Source: Chromera velia (Eukaryota; Sar; Chromeraceae). From it: a DNA stretch of 14,184 bases. This document shows, one piece after another, positions 7,977 through 14,184 of this stretch. The stretch is from NCBI GenBank assembly GCA_018398765.1, contig JAHBMJ010002389.1, positions 46,653-60,836 of the forward strand. Reading direction: 5' to 3'. How positions within the stretch are numbered: the stretch's first letter is position 1; each line of letters opens with the position of its first letter. The notes below the pieces were generated by a model. It was not told the DNA's origin. It was given only the letters and a program-made list of their open reading frames with translations, and did no database searches. The translations under genes were made by a program, and so were the position numbers.

Positions 7977-10900
7977 CTGTCAATGAAAAAAGCACAGCAC
8001 AGCACAGGAAAGGAATTCGAGATGAGACAGGGAGAGCAGCACAGAGCAACGCCAAACAGAGCCACGAGAACAAAAGAAGAGGACCTCCCGATTCACTCAT
8101 AATCTTTTCAGTGGAAAAGGCCATCGCACACCTCTTCGATTCACTTCCCGAACAAAAGACTCGTTTACCAAAAGGAAGGAAACCCGAAGAAAAGAATGAA
8201 AGCTGACAAAAACAATTCGGGCAAACGGAGCGGCCACATCTGCAGGTGGTGACCACCAGATGGAGAGAGACACTCACTCAGGGTCTCTGTATGAATCCTG
8301 CCTGAAAGTGAGTGAGTCATCACATGAAAAGAACCACGCTCACAAGACGTCCGCGTCCGCGAGAAGAATCAATAGATCCTCTCACCCATGCATAGACCCA
8401 TGCAGAACAGGGGAGAATCCACCGACCTCCAAGAATGCAAGACGCCTCTGCATAAGCCCTCGAATTCTCCTTGTACAGCCTCTCGGCGACTCTCTCCACT
8501 CTTTTGGTCGTCAGTTTGAGAGACTTCCTGCAGGCAGCCAGGCAGCCATCCAGGCAGGCCCGGCTCACTCGATTCATCCCACAGCTGTTACCATGCGCAT
8601 GCAGCGATCAGATTCGATCTACGGTTTGTAGAGAAGCAAAGAAAAAGAAACCGTTTGGAAGAACATACACTCACTCTTCCGCAAAAATATATCGGAAAAG
8701 GCAGCTCACACTCGGTCGCGAGCATGAAAGAAAGAAAGTTGTATGGACCAAACGAATGCAGAGAGTCAGTCAGACAGAGTGATGAGAACAGACAAAAAGA
8801 CATCCAGGAACAGCAACAGATACAGATAGACCCATGCCGTGCAGACAGACTTCGTATCCTTTGAGAGAAGCCCCCAAACCCCAGAGTCCCTCGCAAAGTC
8901 TTCCAGTTCGTCGTGTGCACTTGCAAACGCGATCAGCTGCACACATCCTCTCATGCACAGAAAGAGAAATCTGAGCGCCAAGTTGATAACCGACAGAATA
9001 GAAATCAAATATACACGCGCTGGAAGCGAAAAGAGAATTGACAGAAACCGGAAAGCCGCCTGCCTGCTCTTCGTCTAATCTCTCTCTCCTCTCTGCTGGT
9101 GGGCTGAGAGAGAGCCCAGGCGAATATCCTTTCAAACTCAAAAACAGTGCGTCTTTCCGAATGTCTATGTGAAACCGTTTGAGCACCGAAAAGGAAATTG
9201 AGGAGAAAGAGAGATACAGATAGGTCAACAGATAAAGAGAACGGGGAGGCTGCATTGATTTTTCTTTCAGCCGACCAACCTGTTCGAGAGCCGACAGCGT
9301 CTTCCCGAAATCTCTCCTCTGAGACCATTTCTCCGCTCTCTCAGCCAGGAACGCTGGCAGTGGGAAGCAGAAGAAGCTCACGATTTTCTGCCTCCACCCG
9401 CTTCTCCACCGTGCAGAGGAAGAGAGCGCGTCGAGGCGATTCTCCAGAACCGAAAATTCAATCTCGAAAGGATCCAAAAACACGCCGCTCTGCAACACAT
9501 CGATTGCGTTATCTTCTCAACGGGAAGGAGGCCAAGAAAGGGAGGGAGGAAAGAAGGAAGGAGAAAGGCAGACGATCACACAAGCAGGAAGAAAGGAACA
9601 AAGGAGAGAAAGAAAGGCGGTGAGCCCGAGGGGCGGACTTGACGGCCGATATGCAACAGACCACAGCAGCAATGAATCCGTCTTGACACACGCTTTCTGA
9701 AAAGCCAAAAAGGGCAACCGGATTGGAGAGAAAAAAGAAGAGATGCCAAGAAAAGACAGAGAAGAAACAGAGAGCGTCAGCGGAGAAACGGTTACGCTCG
9801 ACACAGAGAATGGAAAAAGCAGGCAACCCAAGACGCGCAGTGCGATAGAGCAAATTGACTAGAATGATGGCACGGAAGTGAGAAAATGGCAAGCCAAAGC
9901 CCGTTGAACGCCTTTGACCCATTGCCGCCCACTACCTGACTGACGTTGCCTGACTGGAACGCCAGACCTGAACGACCTCCTGAAGTTTGGATCACCGGTA
10001 GAGAAGCCTGCAAGCGAATTTGAATGCAGTGGTGGCTCAGCCCACCGTCGTGTATTTCTGAAGCGCAGGATAGTTCACACTAGCAGAGCATCATGCAACT
10101 CGTTTTCTGCACATCGCACGCTCAGACATCGACGCTCTACACCCACAGACAGAAAGGGACAGAGGGAGAGAGAGGGGGGGGGGAAGGGGGGAACTCGGCA
10201 AATTCTGACAAGCCAGGAAGGAAACCTGGAAGGACTCCAGACTGACTCCAGATGGATCGGAACATCAATTTCTTTGTTTGTTTGTTTGTTTGTTTGTCCC
10301 TCTCTCTGAATATGGGACCAGTCTGAACTGACCAAGGGACATGCTGACGCACTAATCCCCAAGCTTTTCTTCAGCTCCCTCTCCTCCTCTACCCCCGCGA
10401 CGCCTGCCCCGAGTTTGCCCTCTATCTGGTCCACAGCAACGTCTACAGCAGCCTGCCGATACCAGTAGAGAGACATCAGTGCTCTGTATATGTGTGTGTG
10501 TGCGTGTGTTGTGCGTGTATGCATCTCTGCGTGCGGCAGTGGAAGGAGACAGATCATCACAATACAAAAACTACGTAAAAACACGATCCGATCAAGCGAG
10601 AAAGTTGCACGGGCACCTGCTGACAAGACCGACAGAAAGGACACAAAGGTGAACTGTATTTCAATTCCAGAGACAACACAGGTGCATTCTCAGACGGCGA
10701 CTCGAGAGAGAACGAGAGAGATGCTGAAGCGCATACCTGCAGGTCAATTAGTGATCCGGAAGTAATGCTCTCGTCGTCGTACATGCTGCAGTCAGGCCAT
10801 GCATCCACAAAGGCAGGCAGACGGACATGACAAGAGGAAGAGCAATTAACATTTGCGATGTCATTTTCAATTACCAAAGCACCAACCTAGTTCACACAGA

Positions 10901-13803
10901 TGCTTCACAGCTGGCTGCAAGGGATGCCGTGTTGGATGGGGGAGGTGCAGACAGAGTATAAGCGGATCGCACTGGACGGAGCAGGAAGGGCAGCTACCCT
11001 TCAGATGAAAGAATTCCAAGGAGCAGCAACGCAACGGAGGAAAACTAATCATCAATGCAACAAAGGAATACACACGCATCATCTCCGATTACTTTCTCTT
11101 CTTCGCAGCACTGGAAGAGGATGAGGGCCGATGGCTTTCTCGGCAGCACCACCAGAATTACACACACACACACACACACACACCTGACTGTCTAACTCAC
11201 TTTTGGTATAGTTGTCTGCAACACTGGAACAGAATGAGAGCCAGGTGGCACTCCTTCTCTATTCTGCTGAACTCCACCTGGGGATCCGCCGCCTCTCCGC
11301 CTCCTGTCATGGCCGTGGCCTCCTCATCGATGTCTGGCAGTGCGCCCGGGGCGCCCCCGGCAGCAGTACTGGGTGTTGCCCGGGTAGCCCCTGACGTCCT
11401 CCCAAGGAAGCTAGTGTTGATGACGGAGTCGGGCCCGTACATGGCATAGAAGGAGACCCGGGCAGCGTCTCCCTCTGCCCCCCCTTCTTGTCCGTCTTCT
11501 TCTGCGATCTGATAGAGAGAGGGGGAGGGACCGATGGCCTGTTGAGGCACTGCGCAGAAGTGACGCAAGGCCGGCTTGCGTTGCTTTAACCCCGCAGTTT
11601 TATTCGCGATCGAGACGCTCACGTTCGCGAGAGAGCTGGTGTTCGCGAGAGAGCTGGTGAGGTTGAGGGAGGGACCCGAGAGCGACCCCTGGGGTCTGGC
11701 AGCAGGGCCTCGCAGAAGTTGTTGCTGCCCAGAGGAGAGGAGGGGGACAGATAGCCCCCCATCTCTGTCTCTCTCAGGGGAAGTTGGGGCGGAGGGACGA
11801 GAGAGAGGAGGCCGAGGAAGGGGGGGTCTGTCGGGAGAATAATTCACATTTTCTTTCTCTTTCTCTTTCTTGGATAGCGCAGGGGGGGGGGGGGGGGGGG
11901 GGGGGGGTTTGTGAGGGCTGCCTGAACAGATGGGGGGACTCTTTGTGCCTTCTGCTGTTCAGGCGAATTCAACTGCGCCGCAGCGACGCTTTTGAGCTCG
12001 GGTGACAGTGTCAAGTTGAGGCCTGGGGAGTCGGTGGTACCGCCCCATTGGGCTGAAGCGAGACGCTTGAAGGCTCGGCGGCCGAGACGGAGACCCTCTG
12101 GGTAGTGGTCGCCTCCCAAAGTCTTCATCATCACATCGTTTGCTTCTGATCTGCATGCATCCAGACAGACAGAAAGAAAGTTGCTTTTCTTCGTTTCGTT
12201 TTGTCTTTCGCTCTATTTCTGTCTGAGCACCTTTCTCTCCTGCCCCCTCTTGTTTCTTTCTTGCTTCCGTCCGTTCGTTCTCCCTCTCTTTCTCTCTGCC
12301 TTTTTTCATAGATGCCTGCACTGTCACAAGCACTCGAGCTGCAAGTGTATTATGGTTTTTGTGACATGCAGAGAGAAACCCGGGGAATTAAGAACATGAT
12401 CTCATCAAATATATGCGTGGCAGCCCAAATACAAAAAAATCAAAACGTAAGGAGCAACCTTTCAGAACGGAGTGACTTCCAGCTCAACCTCGTGCCTGAA
12501 CGTTGCCCACTCCCCCCTCACTCACTCACTCTGCAGAGTCATCAGACCAATAGCCGTCTTCCTCGACGCTGAGTCGTTTCCCTTCTGCCCTGAATGTCTG
12601 TGCGACTTTGGACTCTTCCACTGAAGGCCTCCACGTCCGGCACACGTCGTGGTCGTGGTCGTGTCCGTTCGGGTGGGGGGCACTGGTCTCGTCTTTTTGT
12701 CTGCCTCCTTCTCCTGCGCGTGGGGGACCCGGAAGCTTCGGTGGCGAGGTTGGACTAGAGATTTGACGGGCAGGGGGGAGGGGCGCGGGTAGCGGCGCTC
12801 TGGAATCCGACGCTTGACTGGATTCGTGCATCATTTGCGGTTGGTGGCCCTGGGCATCCCACCTGGAGGGACAGGGGGTGGAGAGACGTGAGAAGGAAGG
12901 AAGTGAAAGAGGAAGGAAAGGAGAAGGATGGGAAGGAAATGCGTATGGATCCCATGCGACGAGAAAAATGGCAGAAGACCGTGCAAAGAGGTGAAAACGA
13001 AAACATATATTCTCTCTTTCAAAGTGAACTTTTATGTGCGTTTGAATTTTGCAGGCGGTCTTTACTGCAGGCACGAAAAGAGGATGCCCATGGCAATAAA
13101 GCTCACTAGGCCCACTGAATGCTATGCTTGTGCTTTCCCGTTTGCTCCTTTGTATGCGTAGGACAACTGTCTTTTTTCTCTACTACCCCCGATAGCTCGG
13201 TCAAGCTCCCTCCCTCTACGACCGGAAGGAATGCACTGCCCGATAACGCGGTCTCTCTCAAACAGCCGAACAGCGAGTGCTTGTTCGGCTTCTTCCTTGC
13301 GTCACGTGTGCCTGACCGTTTTTCTGTTTGGTCCATGAATGGTAAATGGGCTTTGATCCCCTCGACAAATTCAAACGCCTCCGGGTTGTTCAAGCAGGAG
13401 AGAGACGCGGTGATGGCCGGAAGTTTCATCATCGGCTTTTTGTTCTCGTCAATCTGCATGAAGAGGCAAAGAAAGAGAGAGCGAAGCAGGGAAGAAAGGA
13501 ATGGACGCGACAAAAATGGTTGATGCTGAGGGAAAGTGAAAGCCAAGAAAGACCCAGTACTGCAAATGTGGAGGAAGAATTTAAATGAAAGCTCAAAAAA
13601 TGCAGGGCAATATTGGATGATAAACGAGAGAGTGACTGACTGCACAAAATTACGCGCGAAATCGGTTGACCAACCTCTGCCTTCCTCAGAACTGGAACCA
13701 TGGCGTTGGCTGCCTCCTCGACCACACGGTGTGCCTTGAAGAGCCAGTGGTGGACGATTTGCTTTTTCGTCTCTTCGTACCGTTGGTCGATGCTCACAAG
13801 CAC
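7837..13803 (-). CDS. Putative SOS1/SLC9C-like Na+/H+ exchanger (CPA1), cytoplasmic 3' part, about twelve exons
   Basis: Predicted exons, in transcript order, are 13803-13675, 13453-13317, 12862-12530, 12150-11201, 10785-10737, 10452-10353, 10007-9936, 9696-9662, 9489-9280, 8936-8880, 8584-8427 and 7976-7837, about 790 residues. The intron phases agree at all junctions except exon 10 to 11; the exon 2 to 3 match has an alternative. In SOS1-type exchangers the region behind the membrane domain has a helix with YxxM, two acidic residues and I-T, then V-D-x-A-x-D, later an alanine/histidine helix and a G-L-L-(acidic) helix ending R-N. All four appear here in that order (exons 5-6, 9-10 and 12). 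The match is from memory, not an alignment. The membrane domain would lie beyond 14184. Exons 3-4 add a long disordered insert unlike the plant protein. The role would be Na+ export in exchange for H+. Confidence 0.55.
8427..8584 (-). CDS. Exon 11 of the exchanger-like gene
   Basis: The acceptor ATGGTAACAG ends at 8585; a second, CTGCCTGCAG, ends at 8528 in the same phase. The donor is GGAG|GTCGGT at 8426, phase 1, matching exon 12. The helical part reads KSLKLTTKRVERVAERLYKE then NSRAYAEASCILG. Together with exon 12 it forms a long basic helix leading into the G-L-L motif, as in SOS1-type tails. Confidence 0.62.
8880..8936 (-). CDS. Exon 10 of the exchanger-like gene
   Basis: It encodes LIAFASAHDELEDFARDSG. 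The acceptor is GATGTGTGCAG ending at 8937, in phase 0 to match exon 9. The donor could be GTTTGG at 8879, GTCTGC at 8846 or a later GT. All leave in phase 0, whereas exon 11 needs phase 2, so either a small exon between 8585 and 8879 has been missed or one border is wrong. An acceptor at 9020 would extend the same frame upstream but needs phase 1. Confidence 0.5.
9280..9489 (-). CDS. Exon 9 of the exchanger-like gene
   Basis: It encodes 70 residues: SGVFLDPFEIEFSVLENRLD, then an aromatic middle (WRQKIVSFFCFPLPAFLAER), ending FGKTLSALEQ. The acceptor is GATGTGTTGCAG ending at 9490 and the donor is CAG|GTTGGT at 9279. It is phase 0 at both ends. Its last helix joins exon 10 to give TLSALEQ-LIAFASAHDELED, which resembles the alanine/histidine helix of SOS1-type tails. 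An open plus-strand frame lies opposite and is an antisense shadow. Confidence 0.6.
9662..9696 (-). CDS. Exon 8 of the exchanger-like gene (small, 3' border uncertain)
   Basis: The acceptor is TTTTTGGCTTTTCAG ending at 9697. In phase 1 it reads ESVCQDGFIAAV. The donor could be GTCTGT at 9661 or GTCAAG at 9643; both leave in phase 0 as exon 9 requires. The longer form adds VCCISAVK-type hydrophobic residues. It is called mainly because it bridges the phases of exons 7 and 9. Confidence 0.4.
9936..10007 (-). CDS. Exon 7 of the exchanger-like gene (small, 72 bases)
   Basis: The acceptor is TTCGCTTGCAG ending at 10008 and the donor is CAG|GTAGTG at 9935. At 72 bases it keeps phase 1. In that phase it reads FSTGDPNFRRSFRSGVPVRQ RQS. 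Phase 0 is also open (ASLPVIQTSGGRSGLAFQSG). Phase 1 is preferred because it links exon 6 with exon 8. I do not recognise the peptide. Confidence 0.45.
10273..10296. repeat. (TTTG)6 microsatellite
   Basis: Six perfect TTTG units lie in the minus-strand intron between exons 6 and 7. Confidence 0.95.
10353..10452 (-). CDS. Exon 6 of the exchanger-like gene
   Basis: It encodes AAVDVAVDQIEGKLGAGVAG and VEEERELKKSLGI. The acceptor is GGTATCGGCAG ending at 10453 and the donor is GTGCGT at 10352. It enters in phase 0 and leaves in phase 1. The first eleven residues continue the helix started in exon 5. The rest is a Gly-containing linker and an acidic/basic helix. The frame continues open past the donor, so the 3' border rests on the phase of the next exon. 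Confidence 0.6.
10737..10785 (-). CDS. Exon 5, 49-base micro-exon with the conserved acidic/IT motif
   Basis: With two bases from exon 4 it reads N-MYDDESITSGSLIDLQ. The acceptor is GCCTGACTGCAG ending at 10786 and the donor is CAG|GTATGC at 10736. It enters in phase 2 and leaves in phase 0, which fits both neighbours. Joined to exon 4 (QLYQ) and exon 6 (AAVDVAVDQIE) it gives the Y-x-x-M, acidic pair, I-T and later V-D-x-A-x-D spacing that I recall for SOS1/SLC9C-type exchangers. Confidence 0.65.
11161..11183. repeat. (CA)n microsatellite
   Basis: It is pure CA. On the minus strand it is a GT tract that starts 17 bases after the exon 4 donor GTGAGT. Its many GT dinucleotides could act as competing donors. 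Confidence 0.95.
11201..12150 (-). CDS. Exon 4 of the exchanger-like gene: large exon with a poly-C/proline tract and an apparent frameshift
   Basis: The acceptor GATGCATGCAG ends at 12151 and the donor GTGAGT starts at 11200. The 5' half reads SEANDVMMKTLGGDHYPEGL ... PPSVQAALTN and then a run of 26 C (plus-strand G at 11882-11907). Past the run, the frame that stays open to the donor (ALSKKEKEKENVNYSPDRPP ... FQCCRQLYQ) is shifted by one base. One extra C, or two fewer, would make a single exon of fitting phase (2 in, 2 out). The 3' half is Pro/Ser/Gly/Ala-rich and holds an 18-base tandem duplication. The last 30 residues are helical and lead into the conserved motif in exon 5. A real intron over the tract cannot be excluded. 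Confidence 0.6.
11623..11658. repeat. 18-base perfect tandem duplication inside exon 4
   Basis: The unit GTTCGCGAGAGAGCTGGT occurs twice, at 11623-11640 and 11641-11658. On the minus strand it encodes six residues twice (TSSLAN TSSLAN), so it keeps the frame. This supports that frame as coding. Confidence 0.9.
11882..11907. repeat. 26-base G homopolymer in coding sequence
   Basis: An unbroken run of 26 G on the plus strand encodes a proline tract in exon 4 of the minus-strand gene. The open frames on the two sides do not match by one base. Confidence 0.95.
12530..12862 (-). CDS. Exon 3 of the exchanger-like gene: disordered, His/Asp-rich, phosphosite-rich
   Basis: It encodes about 111 residues, WDAQGHQPQMMHESSQ to GYWSDDSAE. 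The acceptor is CTGTCCCTCCAG ending at 12863 and the donor is GTGAGT at 12529, phase 2 at both ends. The outgoing phase fits exon 4 exactly. The sequence is Pro/Ser-rich, then has alternating His and Asp (NGHDHDHD), then RPSVEES, KRLSVEED and WSDDSAE, which resemble basophilic-kinase and CK2 sites. It looks like an unstructured regulatory loop. Confidence 0.65.
13317..13453 (-). CDS. Exon 2 of the exchanger-like gene (3' end uncertain)
   Basis: The acceptor CTCTTCATGCAG ends at 13454 and the frame is phase 0 (IDENKKPMMKLPAITASLSC ... HLPFMDQTEK). The frame stays open on the minus strand to a TAG at 13106. Two endings fit the phases. A donor GTCAGG at 13316 (phase 2) joins exon 3 at 12862. A donor GTAGTA at 13186 (phase 0) joins an acceptor at 12850. 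The first is preferred because the 12863 acceptor has the better pyrimidine tract and comes first. I do not recognise the peptide. Confidence 0.5.
13675..13803 (-). CDS. Exon 1 of the visible exchanger-like gene
   Basis: It encodes 43 residues: VLVSIDQRYEETKKQIVHHW followed by an amphipathic helix to VPVLRKAE. The acceptor is TTTTTCCTGAGGCAG ending at 13804 and the donor is GAG|GTTGGT at 13674. It is phase 0 at both ends. An alternative acceptor at 13824 adds 20 bases and needs phase 1. This helix would follow the membrane domain in an exchanger. Its family link is inferred from position only. Confidence 0.6.
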
Positions 13804-14184
13804 CTGCCTCAGGAAAAACAGACCTGCCAACAATGAATCACTTCCCACCAACGGGCATCATTCGACACGCACGCAGCAGCCGAGTATCCCCTTTGAGGAG
13901 GAGAGTAGTGCACAGGCGCAACACAACAGAAGCCTGCCAGGTAGGTACTTGGGAGAATATTATGAGAGAAAACAAAAAATACTCTAACGACCTGAAACGT
14001 TCATGCTCCCTCCCACGCAGGCAGGGCTGCCCTTTTCTCATCCGCGCATGCGCTCTCACAGTCCACAAGGAGCCGTGCACAGAAACATGGGCAGTCAAAC
14101 GTGCGTGTGCACAGAATAAAGGAAAACTGACAAAGACCACGCACACACATACACACACACAGAGAGAGAGAGAGGGGGGGGGGG
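13804..14184. other. Contig edge: intron upstream of the first visible minus-strand exon
   Basis: Read on the minus strand this is an intron ending at the exon 1 acceptor. It contains CA and GA repeats and a terminal run of G. I see no exon in it. Exons for a membrane domain would have to lie beyond 14184. Confidence 0.5.
14139..14184. repeat. CA, GA and G repeats at the contig end
   Basis: CA units pass into GA units (14161-14173) and then 11 G to the last base. The left end of the contig also terminates in a run of G. Confidence 0.9.

Noticed and set aside
9198-9623. Plus-strand open frame of 141 residues, very basic and Ser-rich.
   Set aside because: It lies opposite minus-strand exon 9 and purine-rich intron. 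Composition explains it, with no splice or promoter support.

Overview
This window looks like one contig of a nuclear genome from a intron-rich unicellular eukaryote. Coding pieces are short and are separated by introns of about 170 to 500 bases with GT..AG borders. Microsatellites (GT, CT, GA, TTTG) and long G runs sit in introns and at both contig ends. Base composition is near balanced in the genes and more AT-rich between them. Codon style (GAG/GCG/CTC-rich helices) and an apparent plant/protist-type Na+/H+ exchanger tail would fit an alveolate such as a chromerid, but this is only a weak guess. Nothing here looks bacterial, and there is no CRISPR array, rRNA or tRNA that I can support.

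Layout. (1) 1-284: intron or 5' flank with G, GT and TGTC repeats. (2) 285-5161, plus strand: the 3' part of a coiled-coil gene, eight exons joined in one frame, about 759 residues, ending in TAG. All seven introns fall in phase 0. The start of the gene lies to the left of the contig. (3) 5162-7836: a gene-poor, AT-rich convergent intergenic region. (4) 7837-13803, minus strand: the 3' part of a second gene in about twelve exons, ending in TAA at 7837. Several exons carry helical motifs that match, from memory, the cytoplasmic region behind the membrane domain of SOS1/SLC9C-type CPA1 Na+/H+ exchangers. The membrane domain itself would lie beyond the right end. (5) 13804-14184: intron with CA, GA and G repeats.

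The two genes converge (tail to tail) and share no evident functional link. The coiled-coil protein looks structural or scaffolding. The other looks like the regulatory tail of an ion transporter, with a long low-complexity insert. No new multi-gene system is visible. The best leads are the transporter assignment, a 26-base G run that breaks its reading frame, the uniform intron phase in the coiled-coil gene, and splice donors that keep G at +5 but vary at +3.

Exon borders were set by eye from open frames, splice dinucleotides and phase matching. Two junctions in the minus-strand gene (exon 2 to 3 and exon 10 to 11) remain uncertain.
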